A DNA stretch of 64,000 nucleotides, taken from the NCBI GenBank assembly GCA_009617715.1, contig VTFK01000273.1:301016-365015 (forward strand), written 5' to 3'. This document shows positions 36,669-47,695 of the stretch, piece by piece. Every line of letters begins with the position of its first letter. Positions within the stretch are counted from its first letter, which is position 1. Below the pieces are notes generated by a model that saw only the letters and a program-made list of their open reading frames with translations, was not told the DNA's origin and did not search any database. The position numbers and the translations under genes were made by a program. Source of the DNA: Plectrocnemia conspersa. Lineage: Eukaryota > Arthropoda > Insecta > Trichoptera > Polycentropodidae.

Positions 36669-38304
36669 AATGAATTTAAGGTTGTCTACTAAATCAATCC
36701 AATTAATCAGTGCGTTAGATGTCGTAAAATACAAGTAGCATCATATTTTTATGTTGATTGGAGTTTTTAGTACCGCGTTAATTCAATGGAAAAAAATCAA
36801 TATATTAAATAATTTCTCGAAAGATTATTAATGTCAATAAGCAAAATATGTAGGTATCACAAGAGCGTAATTAGCATTACTCGCGTTACTCCACACTGGA
36901 AAAGCTAATGGTTTGTAGATTAGAAGAATATTTATTATAGTAAGCGCGCATTATCTATAAAATATAAAAATAAAAGAAGGGTATAAAAATACTCTCGAAG
37001 CAAATTGATCCTTCATCTAAATTCGCAGCTGCATAATCATGCATGACCTAAGCAAGAGATACATAAAATGAATAGGAGGAGTAATATGAAAACAAAGCGA
37101 ATGAAAAAATAATCTCTTCCTGAGTAAAATTCATAATAAAAAACTAGCTATTGACAAAACATAAACCGAGCTAAAATACCAAAGCCCATTATTAATAAGT
37201 CATAGTGACATTATTTATTAGGCTAATAAAATTTCAGGATGTAAAATTTTATATCTTCAGTAAGAGTCATAAAATAGGAACTTTTAACACTAAAAAGGAT
37301 TGCGGATCTTATTTACAAGAGTTGAATTTGTAAGGGTTCGTATTTTTAGTTGATAGTTGGGTTAATATAATCCATATAAAGCTTTCCAAGTTCATTTAAT
37401 AATTTATTCATAAACTAATATTTGACGTTAACATTTAACAACAAGCGGAAAGAAGGCGGTAAAAACCAACAGCTGGTCAGCAGGGTAGCTGTATTACCCT
37501 TTCTGATTTACTTTAAAGATCAGATCAGAATCACCGCTGAGACATGAGCAACCAATATCGAAGACTTCCTGGAACTTAATCAATGTATCGCAGAACTCCT
37601 TGACATCCACCAAACTAAGAGCAAGCCTTTGAACGCGGGCTAATAAGAAACAGCTGCTTATAAATTAAACATAATATTTATTTTTTATATCTACACAATT
37701 TTCTCAATATTATTTGATAAAATATTAGATAAAACTATGATGTTTTATAAGTAAACAACTAAACTCAATATCATGAGAACAATATTCTGTTTTTATTTGT
37801 CATATATTTTTTATTTTATTATATTTTAAAAAGCAAATAGTGGATAAAATAAATCAATTATATTATATATTTAATTAAAAATGTATTATAGGTGCTCAAA
37901 ATTAATTAATAAAATCGTTTTATACATTAATTACTCTCCTTGCATTCTTCTCTTGATAAAACAATGTTAAAAATAAACAGCTTAGTATACAATGTGTATA
38001 ACATTTGATTAATCATGCCTCAATTAATTAAAACTGTAATTATACTTTTTAAGTATTCACAGCTGTACATAGAAAAATTACAACATTACTTAACACAATG
38101 AAAAGCTTGATGATTTGTGGTAAAAGAAAATATTCAAGACACACCTTTTATCTGGCACGAATACGAATATAACTATTCATGCAATATTTTTTCATTATTT
38201 TAATATTTCAACTGATATTAATTCAACAAATTATGACTATTCTGTATACGTTAGTACAAAAGCTTGGTAATTTTCTAAATTTAATTTATATTACATTCAT
38301 TTAA
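36669..38304. other. Non-coding A+T-rich DNA
   Basis: Spacer between two retrotransposon copies. I see no coding frame, RNA gene or clear repeat in it. Confidence 0.6.
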
Positions 38305-39520
38305 CCATGCTTTACTTGTAAAAAAGTTATCTAATTTCGGGTTTTCTGAAGATCTAATAAATCTATTCTCAAATTACTTGACCAATAGATATCAATTCGT
38401 CAAGTATAATAACTCCTTTCAGAACGATATAAGACCCCTACTGGAGTACCTCAAGGATCCAATTTGGGTCCATTGTTGTTTTTATTGTTCATTAATGACA
38501 TAGAAACAGCAATAGAGCATTCAGATTTTTTATTATATGCAGATGACTTGAACATTTACAAGAAAATGCATTCGATTTCTGATTCCCTCGACCTACAGGA
38601 GGATCTCAACTCTATATGGAAATGGTCTTGCTATAACCAATTGCCTTTCAGTGTAAAGAAATGTCACACAATTTCATTTTCAATGTCATTAACGCCGGCA
38701 AAATATTCATACCATCTAGGCGGATATTTTCTGGAAAGGTTTTCTTCAACTAAGGATTTAGGAGTGACTTTCGAAGAACGTTGGAAATTTAGCCAGCACA
38801 TTGCAGAGACTCATAGCAAATCCTTAAAAAATGCTCGGTTTTATCTTAAGAAATGCGCGTTACTTCAGGAATACTTTAGTATTGCGCACTCTTTATGATA
38901 CTCTAGTCCGCAGCATACTAGAAACTAGCTCCATCATTTGGATCTTAGGCGTAATGAATCAATGTAATGAATTGAAGCTGGAAAAAGTACAACGTAAATT
39001 TCTTCGATATTTATACTTGAAGGAATACGGGTATTATCCGTTCTTGTTTCCCAGTGCTTTTATTTTGGGAGCCCTGGGATACGTTTCTTTGTCGACTCGC
39101 AGAAGTGTTTATGTAATTAAACACTTCTGGGAATTGCTCAAGGGCATCGTAGACAATCCTTCAGTGCTCGAGCAGCTTCAAATGTGGGCTCCTGAAGGTG
39201 GTTATAGTTCTCGGTCGCGTCCACTATTCTTGCCTGTTAAGTCTAGAACTGGAGCACTTGCCAACTCTTCTCTGGCCAAGGCTATTCATCTGCTCAATTC
39301 TGTCCATAGTAATATTGACATTTTCTCTTGCACATATGGAGTTTTGGTTCAGTTCGTATGGGACAATGCACACCTGTTGAGGTGATTTGTGTCTGTTTTT
39401 TTGTCTTGTTTATATTTGTATGTATTATGATGTATTAGTACTTTTGACTATCGTGACGCATTGGGTTTGCCTATCAGGTCACGATGGTTATAATTTTATT
39501 AAATAAATAAATAAATAAAT
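38305..39520 (+). mobile_element. Non-LTR retrotransposon, 5'-truncated dead copy 2 (longest RT)
   Basis: This copy begins inside the RT domain. NHALLVKKLSNFGFSEDLIN and SNYLTNRYQFVKYNNSF come first. A frameshift near 38425-38433 leads to TPTGVPQGSNLGPLLFLLF and LLYADDLNIYKKMHS, so the catalytic YADD is intact. A second frameshift near 38825-38835 separates HIAETHSKSLK from MLGFILRNARYFRN. From 38831 the frame stays open to the stop at 39385: LVRSILETSSIIW, VQRKFLRYLYLKEYGYYPF, GALGYVSLSTRRSVYVIKHF, RSRPLFLPVKSRT. The short 3' UTR ends with the family stem-loop and five AAAT units. It is the best copy for judging the family, but it cannot make a working protein. Confidence 0.93.
39446..39489 (+). 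other. 3' UTR stem-loop of retrotransposon copy 2
   Basis: GACTATCGTGAC (39446-39457) pairs with GTCACGATGGTT (39478-39489): eight perfect pairs next to the loop, then wobble-type pairs. The loop GCATTGGGTTTGCCTATCAG is 20 nt. Compared with copy 1, a G-C pair is replaced by A-T at the second pair from the loop, a compensatory change. Confidence 0.85.
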
Positions 39521-41211
39521 ATTTGAACTATTAAATACGAGCTTTATATTCTATGGTAAATGCGGTGAGTTTGCTACCGATTTAGCTACCAAAGCGAAAA
39601 TAAATCCTATTATCTATTATACTTATTATTTTTAAAGTATTATTATTGACCTATTCATCCATTGCGATGTTGCTGACCCTAAAAGTGTTTAATAATTGAT
39701 AACGCGTCTCCAAGGTAAGCTAGTAATTATATTACCGTTTATGTTATTTGCGCTTATAGGATCAAATTACAATATCAAACATGTTAACATGCGAGACAAT
39801 TTAATTCTCGGATTAACCCAATAATCATGAGTATAATTTGTACCGGGGAAATGATATTATAATTTTTTTGTACATTAAAATATAAATAGATTTTTATAAA
39901 TGTAATAAACTTTCTATAAATAATTATAGCTTAAGAAAAATTATGAGATTAATCATATATAAATATCAAAAATTACTAATAAAAAAAGCAAGTAGAATCT
40001 TATCAATCATATCAATAATACCGATGCTTCAATAAAATTGAGCCAAATATAATAAAAATATAATTTTTAATATAATATAATAGTACCATACAAAACTTAG
40101 AGATTACCATATCTCATAAAAGACATAAAAACATAATTTAATACTATATATATTTGTTTATTCAGTTTTTATTTCAAAGTTTAAATCAAAAAGTAAAAAT
40201 AAAATACGTTTCATTATCTGAAACTCAATTAGTTTGAAGTTTTCCTTTAAAAGCACATAGATTTCAGTGTTAAAACATCAATCTTAAAATATTTTTTTAA
40301 ACATATATAACACATTTCAAAGTTATGTGTTTTTTATCAAGACATATAACGATGTGTAAATTATTCAAATCTCTGAACGCATAGATCCTGTTTTTCCTTT
40401 ATTTACGTTCACAGAACGTTATTACCCCATTTATGTGATATACATGTGTTTTTAGTACTCCTCCATGTATTTGTGCATCGCAATCCGAACGAGAAAAAAA
40501 ACTGAAGCAATATTATCATATAAATAGGACCCAAGGGTTTGAAACTTTGGTAGGCGTCATCCCATAAAGCGCCGAGCCTATTTTAGATTAGAAATAGACC
40601 TTTCCTATCTGATATACTCCAATGTGTGGGCGTGTGATAAATATTTCAATTTAGTTCGATCCGATACTGAATTCGTTTAAAGATTTGATCAATGTTGAGA
40701 TTTAATAGACCTGAGCAATTATATATTTATTTATGTAACGACTAACCAACGGAATTATTTAATTAGATAATGTTTTGGTTATCACCTGGTGAGGTGAAGC
40801 TTTTGTGTGTTGAATTTAAAGCATAGCATCACAGCCGCTAGACAGAACGAAGTTATAATTAAATATTTGGCGGGTATTCCGTGAATGATGGAGAAATTAG
40901 CTTTAAATTGTAAACGATACATATTAAATTAATAATTTCAGAAGGTAAAAGCAATACTAAATATGTTTATATTTAAAATCTGATATTATTTTAAAAATTT
41001 ATAATGTTATATATACTTTAAAAGAAGCTTATGTTTGTACCACAATATTTTTATAAAGTACAATAATATGAAGTTAATAAGTTTTTTAAAATATATATAA
41101 AAGCGGATAAACATATTGCATAAATATTGCATAAATATTAAAATTATTAAAAAAAATTATAATCCATCCTTGCTTTTATGACCAAATAAATATATACCCA
41201 TCAGGCTCGGA

Positions 41212-41325
41212 AGGTGAGATTGAGTGAGTGAGAGATAAGAGCATGCGGTTCGCATGCCCTTATCTCTCATTCACTCTCGTCACCTAACGCGAGAGCGATC
41301 GAGAGAGAAAATATCTCACCGCCCG
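41212..41325 (-). repeat. Dispersed repeat copy B with long palindrome
   Basis: The arms 41212-41247 and 41251-41285 form a nearly perfect inverted repeat (about 35 bp, few mismatches, 3-nt centre) containing GAGTGAGTGAGAGATAAG and GCATGCG. The rest (ACGCGAGAGCGATCG to ATATCTCACCGC) matches the reverse complement of 5866-5905. GGTGAGAT at 41213 and ATCTCACC at 41313-41320 are also inverted to each other. This looks like a small mobile or foldback repeat; the class is unknown. Confidence 0.8.
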
Positions 41326-43389
41326 CCCCTGATACTCATATGTATTTTGTATTGGTAACTAGTTTAAATATTGATTAGTTAATTATTCTATATATTTTTT
41401 TAGATTAATTAATAATTCACAGGGCTGTAAACTGTATGTTATAAAATTCAATGCAGTTTATTTTACTAATATTAAAATAATCTAAAATCACCCTTAATCA
41501 AAATATTAATCTATGTATTTATATCGTGACTTGTCAAAAAAAAAAGCTTTATCAAAATATCTCACATCACGATCTATATTGTAAACATATTTTATAGTTC
41601 AAACATTGCTTATATAAATATTATTTAATATTCATGAAATACGTACAAGACAGTCGACAGGTATTTAAAATTCTGTTTGTACGTATATGGTGTTTTAAAA
41701 GAGCTTAATTTTGTATGTATATATTAATTAAAAATATTGATTAAGCAGAAAAAATACAAGAAAAACGCGTTAATATAATTAAACAATATATATTTGAACT
41801 AAAGTTATAATACGTATATTAAAAAACTTGTCAGGCTTTTTTGTCTTTTATTTTGCAGTTGTGCTGTAAATATAGTCGTAATAAGTATTGAATTTTCACA
41901 AAAATGTTGCTTTAATTAATAGTGTAAAAATTAATATCATAATAAAAAGTAGCTCAGATATTTTTTTTTTACTTTGCTCTATAAACAAATCTGGAAAAGT
42001 TGCTTATTTTTACAGGCAACTCATTCTTACTATAACTAAGAGGTTAACGTTTACGGGTAACGTAACGGGAAACATTTTCAAATAAATTTATATATATGTT
42101 CATATATGTAGGGCTTTTTGAATATAATGCGAGGCCTTAGGCAAATAATATTTTGGAGGCACTTGATATTAAAAAAAATGTAGGCAAACAGTCCTGGATC
42201 GTCCATATGGGTTGCAGCCCTGGCAGTATAAAATGAAATATTAAAAATATTATTGTATTAGATATTTTATATTTTAGTTTAATAAAAAATATTTTTTTAA
42301 TCTTTTTAACCACTCAAAAATTTTAGGGGCTGCCATTATTAGCAAGACAATAAAATCAATAGTAATGAATATTTATATAATTTAATGTTTAATTATTAGA
42401 AAATCCGGTGATTGTTTAAAAATACTGCTAATTATTGTTGAGTGTCGGCAGTTCATTTAGTCGCTCTTAAATCATTATCAATCGTATTAAATGTTTTTAC
42501 TCTTTTTCAGAACACTAAATGATCGCTACAACTTCTGCTACACTCACAAACAGAGTTAAAAAATTCGAAACACAGTTGCTGTGTTTGGTAATATGTTTAG
42601 AAATCCAATGCCGGTTTCGTGCTTAGTTTAAAATTGGATTTTTAAGTACGCTTTAGCAGTATAAGTACGACAATTTCGTCAATTATTTCATTTTCATTTT
42701 TCTCTAGCAATAATTTTGCCTTTACAACTTTATTCTCTTGATAAGTTTTATTAAATTTACGTAATAATTGCGAATTTAAGAAATTTATTGCAATCGACGC
42801 GTAAGTCCGTTTATTATTAAATTGATAATTTTGCAAAAAACATTTAAATGAAAATTTTCTTCAGCAGAATTTTTGTCTTTTAATTGACGATTTATTTTAA
42901 ATTTTGTTTATATCTTAAATTAAATTTTCTATATTATTTTTTTTTAACATCTAATGTTACTTTACGGAATTCAATAATGAGATTTATTGAATATTATAAA
43001 ATTAGAATTTTCAGTTAAATTGTATACATAAGAATACATTCAAATTTTAACAAATATTTTTTTAGGGAAGGAATAGGTTTGTGCATCAACAGTAAGGCTT
43101 TTTAAATCGATTTTATTCTAAGCAGACCCTAGTCTTAAAGTTTTACTGCATCTAACTTTGCTGACTTGTTTTTTAAATGTTGTGTATAGAGTGCTAAATA
43201 TTTGTATAGTAGCTGGTCAGTACCAAAGTATTTATATTTACTTCTTTACAAGATTTCGCTGAATCCACTTTGACAAGATTTACAGTATGGTTTCCACTAT
43301 TATAAAATGTACAATTAATATTTTTCGCGAAAGAATTACTTGCACACCATTATACTTTTCTAACATATTAGCTCCGTTATTGTAGTCTA

Positions 43390-43434
43390 TTCCCACAAAG
43401 TTTTTAAAATTAAATTTTAAAAACTGTGTGGGAA
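43390..43434. repeat. 45-bp near-perfect palindrome
   Basis: Arms of 22 bp (43390-43411 and 43413-43434) are complementary except at one position, around a single central A. The ends are TTCCCACA and TGTGTGGGAA. The flanks give no clue to its origin. Confidence 0.92.
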
Positions 43435-43822
43435 AGGCTAGCAATTTCTTAAATTTTTTTAATACGTCTATTAGAATAATATAAATATTTTTACAGCAAC
43501 ACTAATTATATATAATATACATGTTACTGGTCTATAGTCATTTTTATGTTCACAATTAGTTATTAGCTTAATTTAATAAAAATAAGAATATCAAATAAAA
43601 CGCTTGTGGCTATAATTTAAGGTAAAAATTAAAAAAAAAACGAAATAAAAATAAGAATACAGGACACAAAGAAATAAAATAAAAACAACAATTTAGTGAT
43701 AGTTTTAGTGATAGTTTGAGTACATTTCATTGAATGACTAAAATTATTAATTATATGAAATCTTTAGCCTATAAAGCAATATATGCTCTTGTATTTAAAC
43801 TTAATGTTGTTTGTGCTGATAC

Positions 43823-44910
43823 TAGAGTCTCCAATTCGAGTAATCGAGTACTCGATACTCGAGTATTTTTGTCTATTTTTCAAGTACTTGATAATCGAGT
43901 ATTTTGAAAATTACTCGATTAATACTCGAAATTAAAAAAAATTGAAATATTTCAGAAACAAATATAACGTCAACTTTATTGCTTTTATTTGGTGTTTATG
44001 CCCGAAGTCCCGAGTTAGAGCGGTTACTATCAGGTATAATTTTTTCATAGTTCCATAGTTGCATAGTTCCGGTCGTCAGCTATGTTAGTGGGTACGACGA
44101 AGAAATTTCTTTTGTATTTTCTGTTCGACAGTCCCGACTTATCTAATTTATGGCAATGAACAATATGAAATATCAACAAAAAAATTTTTTAGGTTTTATG
44201 ACTATGCAGTTGTAGCGTAAAGTGTTGTAAATTGTTTATACTGATCCCTCAGCTTAAAATATAAATCAAAACAATTGTGTGTTTTAAAGGCATTTAAAGT
44301 AAAGTCAGTTCTTTGCGAACCGTTTAGCTCTAGAGTGAAAGGGATTCACCCAAATACATCTTCGAAGGATATAGATTTAAATTCTTCGCATTAATCAGAA
44401 GGAATAGAATATTGTATATTGTTAAGAAAAAAAATCTATTCAAGAAGAATTACAAAATGCTATTTTGTCAATAGTCGAAGGAAATAAGAGAAAAGCAGAG
44501 AAGGGAATGAAAGAAGAGAACATAAAAAGAGAGTTCAAAAAATTTTATATCTATAAAAAGCGAACAGATATAAATTATAAGCCTTATCCAACGCGTTAAT
44601 GACAATAAGACCAACATCAACAGCAACGGAAAGGGTTTTTTTCTATAACGGGAATAAACAAACCAAAGGTTAGCAGTAATATTAAATTCGAGACACTTTT
44701 TGCATTATTGTTTTTAAAAAGTATGTTCGTTAAGTTAAAATAATTGTAAAAATTAACATACTTAGTATTTTATTTATTTATTTATATGTGCACGAATTTG
44801 AATAATAGCTATTTTGGTACATTTGGTAAATACTCGAAAGTACTCGAGTATTTTAAAATTTTAATATTCGATACTCGAGTAGTTGATGGTTCGAGTAATT
44901 GGAGACTCTA
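43823..44910. mobile_element. Complete non-autonomous hAT transposon (1,088 bp)
   Basis: The ends are perfect 14-bp terminal inverted repeats, TAGAGTCTCCAATT at 43823 and its complement at 44897-44910. The element is flanked on both sides by the same 8 bp, GCTGATAC (43815-43822 and 44911-44918). An 8-bp duplication with TAGAG-type ends is diagnostic of the hAT superfamily. Both subterminal regions are full of TCGAGTA/TACTCGA motifs, which in hAT elements are typical transposase-binding sites. No transposase frame is present inside, so it must have been moved by an enzyme encoded elsewhere. The intact duplication and ends suggest a fairly recent insertion. Confidence 0.93.
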
Positions 44911-45080
44911 GCTGATACACGAGATTAGTTGGTTAGCGTGCTTTTCCGAGATATTTTTATAGTATTTTCTAGTATGAAAATAGCAGTGTTCATTAAATTT
45001 TTATTTTTTTATGCTGACAAATTAATGTAATTTGCATTATTTATTTAGTATATTTCACCCTGAATCTAAGCAAAAAATTG
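44911..45080 (+). repeat. Older repeat interrupted by the hAT element
   Basis: Positions 44912-44984 (CTGATACACGAGATTAG to CTAGTATGAAAA) match 9346-9416. The next part, about 44997-45080 (GACAAATTAATGTAATTTGC, TATTTCACCCTGAATCT, AAGCAAAAAATT), matches 46613-46720. The part 5' of the insertion is not recognisable here. Confidence 0.65.
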
Positions 45081-46612
45081 TAATAACACGCTCTATCCTA
45101 GGCTACGCAGTGCGAGTTACTGATGCCGAACATTTAGAGCTATTTCTTGTTTTACACTCGGCAATGGCAGCCGTAGTCTACCAATACTTATCTTACCCTT
45201 AGATCTATATATTAATAAAATATTTTTTTATCTCAATTGGGATGTTAAATTTTAATATACTTAACAACGTCAGGCTCCTGGTACATTTTTATGCTTTAAT
45301 TTTGTACTAATGACCATTCATCTTCACTGCAAAAAAACTGTTACAACTTTAATATTATTTGTAAATAGTAATTCAAATATTTGTATTGCATTCATGATTC
45401 AGCATTATTAATCGGAACAAAGACTAAATCAAAAGTTTGAGAGCCTCTCTGTATTTTTTAATTTCAACTCGATAGGGACAATTTGTTATATTTAGTATCT
45501 CATAATTTGAATAAGTTTATATTTTTAATAAATATTATTATATAAACTATATTATAATTCGGTAATAAAACTCCTAGATTGCTTGTGATGTTTGTCTGCC
45601 ATTCCAGCAATTGTGAGTGGAATATGAAGTTCCAAATAATTGCCTAATACAATGGCTTATTGTAAATTCATCGCAAAATTCATAAAGCGTACTACATCAT
45701 TACCGAGCGATGGACGAGATAATATCAAATAGTGTCAAATGCACAGAATTCCAAATTATATTGTAGATGCTATCCCTGCAAATTACTGCGTCTATCTATC
45801 TGGACTACGGATGAATCGTTAAACTTTACACTGAAAACACATACAGATTTACAGTCGTAACAGCATGACATTCAATGTAGCAGCAGTTCGAGTGGTGAAA
45901 ATTCGATTCAGAAAGTTAATGAGATAATATTTAATATCAGCCCTCTTAATATAAATTTTAAGCGTAAAAATCCAAGGCAAAAGAGATTCGATTACTGAAA
46001 ATAATATTGTCACAAAGATCAGCGGCGGTTTTGCATTACAAAAGAATTTACGCATGAGACATATTTTGTTTGATAGACAGTAAAAAATGATTATAAAAAT
46101 AACCGCTAGACACAAATATAAATACACTGATTAAAGCTGTTTTGTTTTTTTTATGGATCGATATTAATTACATTTTTAAAATTGCCTATGAAAAACTATA
46201 ATTTGTTAATAGATAGATTTTTGTTAATAAAAAATAAGACTTTTACAGCCGCTGCTAACCACAAATTGGATATGTTTAACGGTCTTGTTGGAATTGAAAC
46301 CATTGATTTATTCTACAATTGGTGCTAAAAATGCCTATGGTTCGAATTGCTATATCCGCCTTTATACTTCTTAGTAGTTCAGATTCAATGCCATTGTTGG
46401 TGAATTTGAAAGGAACTAACACCATTAAAATTACAATATTTTTATTTTTTTTAAATAGTAGATAAACATATAATTAATCATGCACTAATTTATTTTTAAT
46501 CTGAGATACTTATTTATGTATATATTTGAGCTTTTTAAACATTTATATATAATATAATTCATAATTCAATGCGTGTATGTATGTTTATATCATGAATATT
46601 CATAATGCATTC

Positions 46613-46720
46613 AATTTTTATTTTGTTATGCGAACAAATTAATGAAATTTACGTTATATATTTACATATATTTCATCCTGAATCTGGTGTTTTAACTAAG
46701 CAGAAAATTTGCAAAACAAT
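46613..46720 (+). repeat. Second copy of repeat at 44997-45080
   Basis: GAACAAATTAATGAAATTTACG, then TATTTCATCCTGAATCT and AAGCAGAAAATTTGCAAAACAA parallel the earlier copy, with a 14-bp insertion after the CCTGAATCT block. Confidence 0.65.
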
Positions 46721-46982
46721 GCGGCGATGAAATTGTGGCATTTAAATGGTAAGAGATATTTAAATATCCATATATTAAAATTATTATTATTAAAATATAC
46801 AAATAAAATAACAAGCACGTATAATTATAATTACCTATATAATATTATTAAACATGTTAAATACTTATTTTAGTTGAAGTTTTTAAATAAGTTTATTTTT
46901 ATTAAAATCTTCAAGCAAATATTATATATTCACTTCTATGCTTATGTGGCGACCACACATATAGGCACATTTAAAAGGTCGA

Positions 46983-47038
46983 TTGTCTCATTGTTATTGA
47001 CCGTGACCAAAAACGTTCATTCATTAACAATGAGACAA
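46983..47038. repeat. 14-bp perfect inverted repeat
   Basis: TTGTCTCATTGTTA at 46983-46996 and TAACAATGAGACAA at 47025-47038 are exact complements around a 28-nt spacer. They lie at the edge of a G+C-richer island that runs to about 47690. Confidence 0.85.
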
Positions 47039-47039
47039 A

Positions 47040-47695
47040 CATTATGGCACAAAAATTTCTTTGAAACCAAACACAAACGGGTCATTAAGAGAATCCCTTT
47101 TGTTTGACAAAAACAAAACGGTACGGACGCAATCAATCACCACAATGAAAATTTTTTTCCGAAGAATTTGAAAGTCTGGAGCCAAGCAAAAAAACTTGCT
47201 TTTGGAAATACATCCGATTTCTCGAATTCTAAGATGCCAAAAGGCGATTTTAGGAGATCAATGCACAATTAGACGATTGGCCTTTTAGCGTGCATTCCCC
47301 TCAAAGGATATAAGCCCGGACTCCAACGAGGAGAAGTAACGGCCTAAGGCAAACGGTCTCTAGTATAGAGACGGCTGAGACACGAAACAAGAGACGTCAC
47401 CATACAGCAGAGCCAGCGACATTGTAACAACCAGATTAAAAAGATCTACCAGCAGCCATCCGGAGGAATCTAGACACGAAATATCACCGACAGACCAGAA
47501 GATCACACCTGACATTGCGCCGTTCGCAGCCACAGAGCCCTGAGACATCAAATATGTTAACCTTAAATCGCGAGAAACGTCAAAATTACAAAATCGTCCA
47601 TAGTCAGAATTTAAATTATAACTTAATAAACTAAATCTAATAGGATTCACCGAACAGTCTCATTGGCCGCAAGGTCAACCACCCTTGGGCTACGC
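47040..47695. other. Unidentified G+C-richer island
   Basis: Composition changes clearly, especially over 47240-47690 (AAGCCCGGACTCCAACGAGG, CATTGGCCGCAAGGTCAACC, GGGCTACGCCCCC). A minus-strand 96-codon frame at 47360-47650 has no recognised domain. It could be an untranslated part or decayed end of a retroelement; I could not place it. Confidence 0.4.

Larger units (their letters stand above)
39521..43822. other. Non-coding A+T-rich DNA
   Basis: No gene is seen. It contains the palindromic repeat at 41212, a possible hAT-derived fragment near 42110-42230 (TAGGGCTTTTT...GAGGCCTTAGGCAAATA...GCAGCCCTGG), a doubled ATTGCATAAAT near 41116 and the 45-bp palindrome at 43390. Confidence 0.55.

Noticed and set aside
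42110..42230. Possible small hAT-derived repeat (TAGGGCT...AGCCCTGG)
   Set aside because: The ends are only loosely inverted and no target duplication was found; mentioned but not called.
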